Below are positions 1 through 10,370 of a DNA stretch of 64,000 nucleotides, in pieces (positions within the stretch are counted from its first letter, which is position 1; the number at the start of each line of letters is the position of its first letter). The position numbers and the translations under genes were made by a program. Source of the DNA: Larix kaempferi (taxonomy: Eukaryota; Streptophyta; Pinopsida; Pinales; Pinaceae). A model generated the notes under the pieces. The model saw nothing but the letters and a program-made list of their open reading frames with translations. It searched no databases and was not told the origin of the DNA. The DNA lies in NCBI GenBank assembly GCA_027924585.1, contig BSBM01000076.1, forward strand, positions 9,780,001 through 9,844,000, given 5' to 3'.

Positions 1-880
1 ATTGTTTAGGTATGTTGTACATAACTAAGCAGGTATACTAATCCGGGTATGTTTTCCTATGTCAAGTTAGAATCTTACCTTGTGTTAGGATTCCCTATAT
101 AAGTATACTTGGTATGATTGGTTATGCTTATTAATAAAGTTAATCAAGGGTTTATGCACATTATATCTCTTTTCTTGATTAACTAACCAAAAGAGTACTA
201 TGATCAAACAAGAATATGCATGAGTAAAAGAAGACTTCCTTGAAACCCCAAATACTAATGATCATGACTATACATATTCAAGATTATTTAGAATTAGAAT
301 GTTTTGAGAATATACTAATGAATGTATGTTTGTGTATGAGATCATGAGGATGACACTAGTGCACACTTGAGCATGCACAGTGGTACAGAATGAATAGAAG
401 TTCAAAAGACATACAGAAGATCAAGCGGGAGGCAGCCACACAAACATAAAAGATAAGTATTTGAGTTGTTATTTGAAATAGTAAATGATATTGCCTGTAA
501 TAGGTTGTATGCATAGAATATATGATGTTGAGTGTAAACATTCATAGAGCATTGAACAGTATACTACTAATATGCATGTGATTGGTAAGTTGGACAAACA
601 TTCCATTGTTGCTTGTCTAGAATGAAACCTCTTTGCTGACATGCTGAGAGCTGTGCACACTCTCGATAGTATGTTCTGGTAGAGATGGAAGGCATCTAGA
701 TAGCCACTGTATGCATACAGGATATGGGAAAGTGTTGTGCCAAAGTATTGGTCAAGATAGTTGCATAACTATGTAAATGATATCTGTATGCATAATAGGT
801 TATCATGTCAACATGATTTCATGATTATGAAGTATTACTAATCATGTACTTAATTTTGTTTTGTAGGAAAGATCATGAAG
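1..880 (+). mobile_element. Leader region of decayed copia element D
   Basis: This non-coding stretch is recognisably related to the leader of element A (about 16690-17654): both share the phrase around a GGTATG splice-donor-like site, the 'caagttagaatc.tacctt' segment and a run ending TTTTGTAG/GAAAGATCATG just before the reverse transcriptase remnant. No gag, protease or integrase homology is visible before the RT part. The 5' LTR and primer site of D would lie left of the window. The TTTGTAG/G boundary at about 865-868 looks like a 3' splice acceptor and is conserved with A. Confidence 0.6.
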
Positions 881-2074
881 AATAATGAACACCGAACAAG
901 TGATGGATGTTCAACAAGAAGATTTACAAATCAAACAAAATATAGAAGTCTCATGGCTAGAAGATTCTCTTAGAAAGAGGAAGAGAATCATAACAAGATG
1001 TTTTCTCCAAGTGGATAGATAAGACCATTCTCTTAATGGTGTAATTAAAGAAGAAGTGTGAATCAGGTTCTGTATGGGTACCCAGGATCGATAATCAATT
1101 GATGAGCTTAATGATCATCATGGGTGATGTGGATCTCAACCTTTGCTACAAGATTGAATATGGCTTCTATGCACAGATGACATGGATACAAGAAGGAACT
1201 CACCTCAGAGTTTGAATGATGTTGAGGTTCATATCAGTAGACCCATCTAACGGGAGATGGCACAGATAGATGGCTGCATAAAAGAAAATGAAAGATCTCA
1301 GATTAATGTATTACTAGGTCTGGAAGTATGGCAAGGCTCAGAAGGAATCTTTCTCAACCAGGGAAAGCATGCTGAAAAATATTAAAAGGACTTGATGTGT
1401 TGGAATGGCCACTCTTGAAGTTGCTATCAGATGACTCATCAGAGTTAGTGGATAGAACTCTGTACAGACAAAATATTGAGTCATTGATGTGTCTAACAAA
1501 TACTAGGTCAGATATATGCTTGCTGTGAACACCTTGTGTCAGTATCTAGTGGAAAACCAGATGTGTTCACCTGTTAGTTGCAAAGCATGTGATGAAATAC
1601 CTAAAGGATACGATAGATTTTGATCTATGTTATCTTAGAGATCATTACTTCAGATGGCTACACAGATGCTGATTGGGCAGAAATTGTATCAGACAGGAAG
1701 AGCACATCGAGAGGATGTTACTGTCTGGGATCAGCCATGATCTCATGGTTTAGAAGGAAGCAATATAGTGTGGCTCTTAGCACAAGCAGAATATATGGCT
1801 TCTTGCTCTGCTAAGTTATGAAATAGTATGGCTTCAGGATTGTTTGACTTAGAGATAGACCCAACTATGATCCTATGTGACAAACAGAGTTGTATCAAGA
1901 TGGCAGAGAATCTAGTGTTCCAAGATATGGTGCAGAAAGGAACCAAAAGTTTGAATTTGTAACAAGTTACCAATGTACTAACCAAACTTCTACCGATCCG
2001 ATGTACTAACCAAACCTCTACCTCAAATAAAGTTTTTCGAGACAAACTTAATATAGTTCAGAAGGACCCTCCTC
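881..2074 (+). pseudogene. Copia RT/RNase H remnant (element D)
   Basis: This is the degenerate 3' part of a Ty1/copia polyprotein. Nucleotide similarity to the RT of element A is visible in short blocks, for example the LLNGVVEEEVYVEQ-coding segment near 1030. It resumes at 1320-1600 across the part ending in the LxYLTNTRxDIC region. The best preserved piece is 1665-1815, which reads as the copia RNase H: TDADWAEI, then KSTSRGCY, SAMISWFRRKQYSVALST. The AEAEY motif that should follow is lost through a small deletion. Deletions, frameshifts and stop codons rule out a functional protein. The family normally supplies reverse transcription in cytoplasmic particles. Confidence 0.8.
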
Positions 2075-2087
2075 AAAAGGGGGAGTG
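2075..2087 (+). other. Internal polypurine-tract-like site (element D)
   Basis: The run AAAAGGGGGAGTG follows the RNase H remnant and closely resembles the true PPT at 4267-4275 (AAGGGGGAG). It lies at the left edge of the tandem arrays. Element A has a comparable purine run (CAAAGGGAAGTG) at the same place, about 19276-19287. Whether it was ever used for plus-strand priming is unknown. Confidence 0.4.
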
Positions 2088-2221
2088 ATGTGATAACTCA
2101 TGATGAGATTTCCTGCATCGACAGTGAGGTCGATGATGAGGATACCTATATTAGTGATGCCGACAGAGAGGTTGGTGGATGGTCCTTAGATAGGGCCAAA
2201 GGTGACAAGGGGATTGCATCA

Positions 2222-2690
2222 TCATTGAACATATGTTCTAAAGAGAGCCGTAGACATATGTCTTCGACAATGAAGTCCTTGGTGGACATGATAGGATTGC
2301 ATCATCCTCAAGAGAGCCGTAGACGTATGTCTTCGAGAATGAAGTTCTTGGTGAACATGTGAGGGGATTGGAACATCCCTGGACTTTAGTCCTAAAGAAG
2401 AGCCGTAGACGTATGTCTTCAAGAATGAAGTCCTTGGTGGACATGATAGGATTGCATCATCCTCAAGAGAGTCGTAGACGTATGTCTTCGAGAATGAAGT
2501 TCTTGGTGAACATGTGAGGGGATTGGATCATCCCTGGACTTTAGTCCTAAAGAAGAGCCGTAGACATATGTCTTCGAGAATGAAGTTTTTGGTGAACATG
2601 TGAGGGGATTGGATCATCCCTGGACTTCAGTCCTAAAGAAGAGCCGTAGACGTATGTCTTCGAGAATGAAGTCCTTGGTGGACGGTTGAG
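2222..2690 (+). repeat. Tandem array 1 of D (GAGCCGTAGACGTATG units)
   Basis: About six repeats of a module beginning GAGCCGTAGACGTATGTC and running through TTCGAGAATGAAGTCCTTGGTGG. They are separated by one of two spacers: a short one (GATTGCATCATCCTCAA) or a longer one (GGGGATTGGATCATCCCTGG). The units are close to identical. The array is non-coding. Confidence 0.85.
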
Positions 2691-3240
2691 GATTAAGTCA
2701 TCCTTGGACGTAGGTCCTAAATGTACGGTTGAGGATTAAGTCATCCTTGGACGTGGTCCTAAATGTACGATTGAGGATTAAGTCATCCTTGGATGTGGTC
2801 CTAAATGTACGGTGGAGGATTAAGTCATCCTTGGACGTAGTCCTAAATGTACAGTTGAGGATTAAGTCATCCTTGGACGTGGTCCTAAATGTACGGTGGA
2901 GGATTAAGTCATCCTTGGACGTAGTCCTAAATGTACGATGGAGGATTAAGTCATCCTTGGACGTAGTCCTAAATGTACAGTGGAGGATTAATTCATCCTT
3001 GGACGTGGTCCTAAATGTACGGTGGAGGATTAAGTCATCCTTGGACGTGGTCCTAAATGTACGGTGGAGGATTAAGTCATCCTTGGACGTGGTCCTAAAT
3101 GTACGGTGGAGTATTAAGTCATCCTTGGACGTGGTCCTAAATGTACGGTGGAGGATTAAGTCATCCTTGGACGTGGTCCTAAATGTACGATGGAGGATTA
3201 AGTCATCCTTGGACGCGGTCCTAAATGTACGGTAAGGATT
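2690..3240 (+). repeat. Tandem array 2 of D (42-bp unit, about 13 copies)
   Basis: A near-perfect 42-bp repeat, with the core GGAGGATTAAGTCATCCTTG followed by GACGTGGTCCTAAATGTACG. Because 42 is a multiple of 3 and one frame lacks stops, it gives a 168-residue open frame made of a 14-residue repeat. I regard that frame as a by-product. Several internal words (GGATTaagtcATCC) are inverted, so each unit could fold. Confidence 0.9.
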
Positions 3241-3289
3241 GGATCATCCTTGGACTTTGGTCCTGTGAACTGAGCCGTAGACATGAGGT

Positions 3290-3612
3290 CTCCGAGAATT
3301 GATAGGACTGGATCGTCCCTGGACTTCGGTTCAATAGGTACATGTTAGGACTGGATCGTCCCTGGACTTCGGTTCAAAAGGTACATGTTAGGACTGGATC
3401 GTCCCTGGACTTCGGTTCAAAAGGTACATGATAGGACTGGATCGTCCCTGGACTTCGGCTCAAAAAGTACATGATAGGACTGGATCGTCCTTGGACCTCG
3501 GTTCAAAAGGTACATGGTAGGACTGGATCGTCCTTGGACCTCGGTTCAAAAGGTACATGGTAGGACTGGATCGTCCTTGGACCTCGGTTCAAAAGGTACA
3601 TGACAGGATTGC
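3290..3612 (+). repeat. Tandem array 3 of D (about 43-bp unit)
   Basis: About seven copies of a unit reading AGGACTGGATCGTCCCTGGA then CTTCGGTTCAAAAGGTACATG. The last three copies have CTTGGACCTCGG in place of CCTGGACTTCGG and are more alike, suggesting local duplication. The theme GGAT-N-ATCC/GTCC is shared with arrays 1 and 2, so all three probably descend from one ancestral unit. Confidence 0.88.
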
Positions 3613-3659
3613 ATCATCCATGGACCTATGTCCTAAAGAGAGCAGGATTGATCATCCTG

Positions 3660-3905
3660 TAATATGATTGTGTGTGTTGATGTGGTTACTTGTATCGGTA
3701 TGGATACTTGTATTGATGATGTGGTTACTTGTATCAGTAGGATACTTGTATTGATGATGTGGTTACTTGTATCGGTATGGATACTCGTATTGATGATGTG
3801 GTTACTTGTATCAGTAGGATACTTGTATTGATGATGTGGTTACTTTTATCGGTATGGATACTTGTATTAATGATGTGGTTACTTGTATCGGTATGGATAC
3901 TTGTG
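3660..3905 (+). repeat. Tandem array 4 of D (about 39-bp unit)
   Basis: About six copies of GATGTGGTTACTTGTATCGG followed by TATGGATACTTGTATT. A one-base alternation (cggtatgg versus cagtagg) distinguishes two subtypes that alternate along the array, pointing to amplification of a two-unit block. Confidence 0.85.
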
Positions 3906-4065
3906 TGATGACGATGTTGATGATCGTGTGATGACGATGCTGATGATCGTGTGATGACGATGCTGACGATGTTGATGATCGTGTGATGACGATGCTGATG
4001 ATCGTGTGATGATGATGCTGATGATCATGAGATGACGATACTGATGATCGTGAGGATCCAGATGT
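3898..4065 (+). repeat. Tandem array 5 of D (GATGACGATGCTGATGATCG)
   Basis: Short repeats of about 21-24 bp built from GATGACGATGCTGATGATCG followed by TGT. A similar, shorter GATGATGACGATG run exists in element A at about 20355-20400, just before its PPT. This array type is therefore shared between the two relatives, although the other arrays differ. Confidence 0.8.
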
Positions 4066-4266
4066 TGATGTTTTTGTAGCTGTTCGAGTGCTGCAGAAGA
4101 TAAAGACTCAGTACTGAAGATGTTGATGTTCCAGTATTGAAGATGTTCCAGTAACTGCTTGAGTTACTGATGATGTTGAGAAAGCTTCCAATGATTTATA
4201 GATGTATCATGTATGATGTTGATGACTCCTTGCTCGTGCAGATACTGTTATAATATCCTTCTCGTT

Positions 4267-4275
4267 AAGGGGGAG
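4267..4275 (+). other. Polypurine tract of element D
   Basis: AAGGGGGAG lies immediately before the TGTTGAAATACTG start of the 3' LTR. This is the expected site of plus-strand priming in LTR retrotransposons. Confidence 0.85.
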
Positions 4276-4881
4276 TGTTGAAATACTGTAACTTCAAAGA
4301 ATATTATATTTGTACTTTACTATTCCGGAGATGTTTCATTCCACCATAAAGATCTTATTATATATCCGGAGATGTTTATTCCTCCGTCGGAATGTGGTAA
4401 CTTGGGTTATTAGACTTCCCTAGTGGGGGTCATCCCTGTATGTGTTATGTGGGTCAAAGGGTTGTTAGACCACCCTAGTGAGGTCGGCCCAGTCAGTTAT
4501 AATAGGGTATTTAACCTAATGGTTAAATACGAGCCTTCATGTACTTTTGTAAAAGATATGTCAGAGTAGTGTATAAATAGAGGAGGTGTGTTCCTCATTT
4601 GATACACACACTCACTTGAGAGAGAGGCGCACTTGTGGAGGACAGGTCTGCTATGGTGGAGGAGGATATCATATCTTTGGTTTGCATCTTTGTATATTGC
4701 TGGTCATCTATATTGAGGAAGATTTACTGGGTTTTCTACCCCATGAGGGTTTCCCAGGATAAATCTGTGTCTCTTGTGTTTATGCTATGCTTGTTGTTTC
4801 TTCAGTGATCCTGTATATGCTATTATTGTGAAATGGAATGTAATGCTGCTATTTTCTGTCTTAGCATATTAAATCTTAACA
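4276..4881 (+). mobile_element. 3' LTR of copia element D
   Basis: A 606-bp LTR starting TGTTGAAATACTG after the PPT and ending TTAAATCTTAACA. It has a TATA box (TATAAATA) at 4572-4579. It is homologous to the 640-bp LTRs of element A: it shares the ATAGAGATG/GGAGATG-type repeats, the 'GGTTATTAGACCACC...GGTCGGCCC' duplicated block, the 'GTATAAATAGAG' promoter and the 'CTGTGTCTCTTGTGT' segment. Overall similarity by eye is moderate, so D and A are different subfamilies or D is old. Confidence 0.9.
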
Positions 4882-5206
4882 GAGAACACTTGTGTCTTGA
4901 CCATCCTTGGAAAGACAAGATGGATCTCAAGTTTTGTACAAAATGTGAGGTGGGGGAGCATAATCTAGAAAGTGCCCCATCATGCTTGAAATAATTAAAA
5001 AGAATTTTAATCTCTTGTTTGATGTTCCTAATCATGAAGTATTGGATTCTAAAAATTTGCACATAATTACTAGGTAAGGCACAAAGACGAGAGTTGATAA
5101 CCCCCACAACACAAAAATTCAAAGTAAAGAAGATAATTATCCTAGTCCACACTAGTAAAAAGAAATTTTTAATAATGCTACAAATTGTTTTGAAGAATTT
5201 GTATCC
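4882..5206. other. Unassigned segment between D and E
   Basis: No gene is recognised. A purine run GAGGTGGGGGAGC occurs at about 4947-4959 and resembles a PPT, but no LTR start follows it. The downstream part (about 5130-5206) probably belongs to the decayed gypsy element E. Confidence 0.4.
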
Positions 5207-5557
5207 GTGGAAGACACCATAGAAGCACAAAATAAAACACTTAATGAATTACTACAACTTCTCACAAAAGAATATGTTGCACGGTTAATTGACTTAATGT
5301 ATATGATAAGAAACAGTCCAACAAATGAAAAAATTGCTAAAAATATTTGCAGCTTAAATAAAAAAGATAAATTTGATGTCGACCCTATGTTTGAACTCAA
5401 AGTCAATTACATTTCACAAGTCGTCATCGAATTTGGCTCACAAGCTAACATTATGACTCGATCCACTTGGGAAATATTGGGAAGACCACGACTATATGAG
5501 TCAAGCATATATATAAAATTGGTCGATCGGGACTTGATCGAACCCATTGGAGTATGA
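5207..5557 (+). pseudogene. Gypsy protease remnant (element E)
   Basis: The open frame reads as a Ty3/gypsy aspartic protease region. The segment FGSQANIMTRSTWEILGRPR followed by LYESSIYIKLVDRDLIEPIG matches the familiar plant gypsy pattern in which a D(S/G)GS-type active site precedes an NIM motif. Here the catalytic Asp appears replaced (IEFGSQAN), so the enzyme would be dead. The N-terminal 60 residues are not recognisable. It stands upstream of gag-like sequence, which is not the normal order. Confidence 0.7.
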
Positions 5558-5673
5558 ACAAATGTTAATATTGCAATTATGGGTATTGACACTCAAGTCG
5601 ACTTTGAATTCATTGACCCAAAAGAAGGATCCAATCATTCCTTGTGCTAGTCAGATGACCATGGGGTAGGAAA

Positions 5674-5898
5674 ATGAAAGCTTCCATTTCACTAAAAAAT
5701 GACAAAATAAAATTAAAGGGTGACGGTAAAAAGGTCATTGTACCTATTCACCCATCACAGAGGAAACCTTGGGTAGAGGCCGATGACAATGATATAGACA
5801 TAAGGTGCATGTACCAAGTCATGCAAAACAATGAATACTCAATCGAACCAAATGAATATGGGGAGATCCATTTGGGCTCACCTATGTCGGTCGAGTAG
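5674..5898 (+). pseudogene. Short post-protease remnant (element E)
   Basis: A 74-codon open stretch after the protease with no family I can name. Lysine-rich at the start and acidic in the middle (EADDNDIDIR), it could be the linker between protease and RT of a gypsy polyprotein. It ends in TAG and is followed by frame-broken sequence. Confidence that it is real coding descent rests only on its position. Confidence 0.35.
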
Positions 5899-6079
5899 AA
5901 CTCTGACTCGGAACTCTATGACTAACAAATTGAAAATTATCAAGCACATACAAGAGAATGTTGGATAGTTGAAATCATCCCTCAACTACCAGTATGAGAA
6001 TACTTTGTAATATTACAATAATCCCAAACATATTTGAGAAGAAAGTAAGGGAATACCCCTCTTTAGTTTCGATGAAAGC

Positions 6080-6660
6080 TGAGCCAACTAACCTTCCACT
6101 ACTCAGGTAAAAGGAACGTCAGTCGTCATCGACTCATGTCAAAGAATTCTCTAGTAATGTTGGAGAACAAGGATGACTTCAGAGCTTATTTTAAAATTTA
6201 CCGGTGAAACAACTAGATGGTGGGACACCCATTAGTCACATATGTAGACTTGGATGAATGCTTCAACTTATTTTGTTGAAAGGTTTGGAGGAAGGAATCT
6301 AACAACACAAGAAGGAATTTAGAAATTTGTTGAAGGTCAAGACCTAGTCGAGCACATTAACGGGTTTGAAAAAGAATGGAAAATACTTGGTTATTGAGAT
6401 GAGTGAACATGGACACATATGTTTACTAGCACATTGGACAACTTACCCAATAAATGGTACAAAATGGAAGAATCTAGGGGATAAACATTTAATTGGAAAT
6501 CCCTTAAAGAAAAATTACTAAGGACTTTTCATTCTCTCCTATAGAAGAATGCCTTAGGGAAGCAGTCCAAGAAATTCATCAGTTTATCAAACCGAATGAA
6601 CAACCAGTCGACGCAACCGACACAAATGATCAATTAAACTCCAACTATAAAATGGTAATG
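6080..6660 (+). pseudogene. Gypsy gag remnant (element E)
   Basis: One frame gives a typical retrotransposon gag signature: FTGETTRWWDTH, then TWMNASTYFVERFGGRN, FVEGQDLVEHINGFEKEW and LDNLPNKWYKMEESRG, with several stops interspersed. In the family this is the capsid domain that packages the RNA. The module lies downstream of the protease remnant rather than upstream. That implies rearrangement, or two elements joined here. Confidence 0.7.
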
Positions 6661-6702
6661 ACTTCCCAAAAGATACACATTCACCTCCTGATTTGACTGG
6701 AC

Positions 6703-7017
6703 TTGGAGAATGATAAAAATGCAAGAAAAAATTTGCAGTGGAAGAAAGACCATCCACTGATAGCCCATCCAGTAAAATCAGTTATGAAAATATCTACTAA
6801 ATATCAAGAAGATGATCATGAACTTGGAGACTTTCCCCCATCCTTTACACAATTCAAAGAAGGATACAAACCAATTGATGAGTTAAAAGTACTTGAATGG
6901 ATGGACGTAGAAATAAAAACAAAAGAAGTCGATATCACTGTCGATGGAAAAAATTGGAGATTACTGTTCAGAGAAATAAACAACCAAAATAGTAAACCTT
7001 CTCAAAGAATATCATGA
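6703..7017 (+). pseudogene. Polyprotein fragment before RT (element E)
   Basis: An uninterrupted 104-codon frame rich in Lys/Glu that leads towards the RT remnant beginning about 7090. I cannot match it to a domain. It includes DFPPSFTQFKEGYKPIDELK and the segment KEVDITVDGKNW. It may be the tether between protease and RT, or accessory sequence. It ends in TGA and then loses frame. Confidence 0.35.
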
Positions 7018-7039
7018 TGTAATTTCTAGAGACTACAAA

Positions 7040-8160
7040 GATTTGAAAAGGTTGGTATAAGAAATGGGACAGATAAAATTGAAATCATGCCAGAAGCAAA
7101 GCCTGTTAAGAAACGACCATATAAACTAGCACATAAATAAGACATTATAAAGAATGAAATTGAGAACATGTTAGATGTAGGAATTATATACCCTATAGAT
7201 CAATGGGAGTGGGGTATTCCTATGGTCGTCCAACCAAAGAAACATGACCCCAAGATACTGGATTTGTTTCGACTTTAGTGTCCTAAATAAGGAAACACTT
7301 ACATAATCATTTTCGACACCTTTTTCCAAGGAAATTATACATGAAGTCGATGGTCATGAATGATATTCCTTCACAAATTGTTTCTCAGAATCTAATATGG
7401 ACCCTATAAAAAAAATAATATCAACAAAAGATGACATTTGTATGTGAATTTAGGTCATTTGCATATAAAGTTAAGCGATTCGGTTTGAAAAATACGACAA
7501 TAGTCTTTCCAAGAATTGTTATAAAAACATTTTAGGAATTTCTGTACAAGACTATGGTTGTCTACTTTGACGACTGGACTATCTATATTATGCTCAAATA
7601 CCACGTCAAGTGGCTCTAACTGATGCTAGAATGGTGCCAACAAATCCAACTCTAATTAAATATATATAATAATAAAAAAACTGTATTTTTTTCACACCCA
7701 TCCATTCGAGTAAATTTTGGGCCATGTAGTCTGTAAGGAAGGTATCAAAGTTGATTTGGAAAAAATCAAAGTTATTCTTGAATTGAAACCCCCAGTAAAT
7801 CCCAAGCAATTTAGAATATTCCCGAAACATACAGGACATTATAGAAAATTTATAAGGCATTACTCTAATATGATATTTCCCTTAGAATAATTACTCAAGT
7901 TAAATGTTGAATTCATTTTGATGCCAAAATGTTCAGAAACATTTGAGCTCCTCAAAAGAAAATTGGTCAAAGAACCAAGCTTCATATTCCCGAATTGGTC
8001 CAAGAAGTTTCATGTTCACATAGACGCATAAGGTATTGCAGTCAATGCAATACTCACCCAACCTGGAGATGACATAATCGACTACCCAAACTCATACGCT
8101 CTTCGGAATCTAAATAAAGTAGAAGAGAAATATTCTTATAACTAACTTAATTTCATTTGC
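7040..8160 (+). pseudogene. Gypsy RT/RNase H remnant (element E)
   Basis: Across frames the translation shows a Ty3/gypsy RT and RNase H. Near the start are PEAKPVKKRPYKLA and NEIENMLDVGIIYPIDQWEW, then a GIPMVVQPKK segment. Further on come KEGIKVDLEKIKVILELKPP and NPKQFRIFPKHTGHYRKFIR, which are the RT thumb/connection. Last comes FHVHIDA*GIAVNAILTQPG, the RNase H start with one stop. The YxDD block is destroyed. Many stops and at least several frameshifts mark this as an old, dead copy. No integrase follows. Confidence 0.8.
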
Positions 8161-8870
8161 ATATAAAAGGAGTACTAAGACTTGCATTTTGGCATGGAAG
8201 AAGTGCTTCAACACACATGAAGGTTGGCTGGGAAGAAGAGGCAGAGTGAGAAAGAGAAAATATGCAGCAGTCCAGGAGTAGAAAACCTTCACCAAGCTCC
8301 GACCGGTCACCTGAAGAATTAAGAAGAAAAAACTCAGACAATGGAATCATCAGATAAGAGATTGACCATTACGACACCCCGACGACCGAGATATGATGAG
8401 ACCAAACGTGAAGCAATCCACCAAAGAGACCGTATCGATCGTCAAGCGAGCCGAGGAGATCACAAACAAAAATTCTTTCACAAGTTTCTCCAAGCTTGTG
8501 AAAAAATTTTCCACCAAAAATATTTCATCTAATGTCATCACCTACTCGCATTAAATCCCGCCAAAGATTACACCTATAAAGACATCAAAGCTTGAAGATT
8601 CATGGGTCAATTTCTATACTGAACTCAAGGGAGCGCAATCCGTTTGTAAAATCACAGTGTTTCTTTAAGGGCTTTCGACTGTAGATTATCAAGAACCAGC
8701 CATGGAACCAAAGAATACCACATCAGTAGAAAAGAACAAAGAAACTGAAGAGAAAGCCAAGATGGAACAGGAAGAAGTTGCCACAACCCATTACAAGCTA
8801 GACTGCACAAGATCAAGAAAGCCAAAACGGAAGAACAAAACTAGGACAGGAAATATAAAGAAATAAAATA
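8161..8870 (+). other. Unassigned, possible decayed coding sequence
   Basis: The strand is purine-rich with short open stretches such as 8341-8532 (basic, RRPRYDETKREAIHQRD) and about 8702-8865 (MEPKNTTSVEKNKETEEKAK, charged). Neither has a recognisable domain. They may be the remains of a charged accessory or gag-like protein following element E. No LTR or PPT was found here. Confidence 0.3.
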
Positions 8871-9176
8871 ATGGGAATTAGAGACAACCAGTGGATAGAA
8901 GAAGCCAATAAACTCATAGTTTCAAAGATACAAGGTTATCTGAATGCACCGTTGATATCTCCCCTTGGGAATTTGAAAGACCTCATTGCCAAATTCATTG
9001 TCAGTCGCTACCATGATGGGAAAATTTGGATCGATGAACCCATACCAACAATAGATTCACTAATCACTCATATTATTGGCCTATCAAGCAAAGGAGCACC
9101 AGTACTTATCACAACCAAACCGTTGGAGTTGCTTAAGGATTTCATCCAATTAATCCACAGATATCTTAATTGGTAA
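8871..9176 (+). pseudogene. Accessory ORF fragment, ITGL-type plant repeat protein
   Basis: A 101-codon open stretch with DGKIWIDEPIPTIDSLITHI and then IGLSSKGAPV. This resembles the 'G..V.I..ELI..ITGLP..G' signature of uncharacterised proteins that travel with plant gypsy elements (PMD/'plant transposon protein'-like families). Sequence after the TAA continues in the same style with many stops up to about 9700. The similarity is by pattern memory only. It may have been an extra ORF of element E or of a separate element. Confidence 0.4.
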
Positions 9177-10370
9177 ACGAATGTGAGACATATGTGAAGT
9201 GGTTTACAATGTAATCTCTGCAAGGAATCATCATGGTTTACAGTGCCTGAATATGTATCTATCACTCCCCTAACATAAGAATAAGGACATGACCATTAAC
9301 ATGTATGGGATGCATTTCAATTAGAGCACAAAGTAATTTTGGTTGCATAACACATCAAAGATGTGTGTTCTGATTCACTCGCTACCGACCTCCATTAAAT
9401 TTCATTAGTGCAAGCCATCATTATGAGTTCGACAATACATATGTCCTCCCAATATATCCTATGCCTATCCATCGAGGGGATGTGACTGTTGATTAGACTA
9501 GTTATTCAAATGGACATACATCCCTCTCAACAGGTATAATGCTTAGAAATGCAAATTAGTGACTCACTGGAAATAAATATTAGCTTCTACGAGGTGCATA
9601 CGGCACTCAGACAAGACAAAATGCCTAGATCCAAGAAAATAAACACCCAACAAGCATAATTTGACTAGTAAGAGAATAAAATGCTCAAAAATTAAGCTAA
9701 AACTATAAATGACTGTGTGAGTATAAACGAACGGAGTAAGAAATTCCCACCACAGTTTATTTGACCAGTAATGGGACGTGACAATCCATAAGTAAGAGAG
9801 AGTATTGCCTAACAAATACAAAATGCAATGTCAAAGAAGGTGGACACCCATCACTCAATCGTATGGCCCCATGGATGAGGCAAATTAGCCTAGCTAATGT
9901 GTGAAGTCACCCATATAAATTAACTTTCCCAATAGTCAATAACTCTTCAACACACCAATTTAGAAACTACTACAATATTGCAACAAATCTAAGATGAGAG
10001 TTGTTGATCTTTAAGTTTTGAAGTTCATCCAATGAAGGAAATAAAGAGATGTTGGGATTCACATTTGCTTGAGATTGTGAAATTGGGCAGATAAACACAA
10101 AACTAATGCTTAGGATGGATTCTCACACTAATAATACAAACCTAGGGAATAATCAATTGTAAAGCATTTTCCATTAAAACACAAGTAGTCATTAAAAGTG
10201 GTTATGAGTTTTGTATATCACACATATTTCATAGATTTTTACTATAAACAAAACCAAATGCATATTTACCCTAAAAACCTAAATGGGAAAACCAACACTC
10301 AATGTTTTCTAAGTTCTCTATTTTGGCAATGTCTTATTACAATGTAGCTCTAGGATCTCTAGCATTCTCC
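9177..10370. other. No recognisable gene
   Basis: The first 500 bp may still be decayed coding sequence continuing from 8871, but stops are frequent in all frames. The rest shows no LTR ends, RNA gene or strong repeat. Confidence 0.4.

Noticed and set aside
2729-3235. 168-residue open frame made of a 14-residue repeat
   Set aside because: It is explained by a 42-bp tandem repeat without stops; it lacks a domain and lies in non-coding sequence of a decayed element.
3290-4065. CRISPR-like appearance of regular repeats
   Set aside because: Units are directly adjacent tandem repeats with no unique spacers, in a plant retrotransposon.
4940-4962. GAGGTGGGGGAGC as a PPT of another element
   Set aside because: No TG-starting LTR-like sequence follows it.
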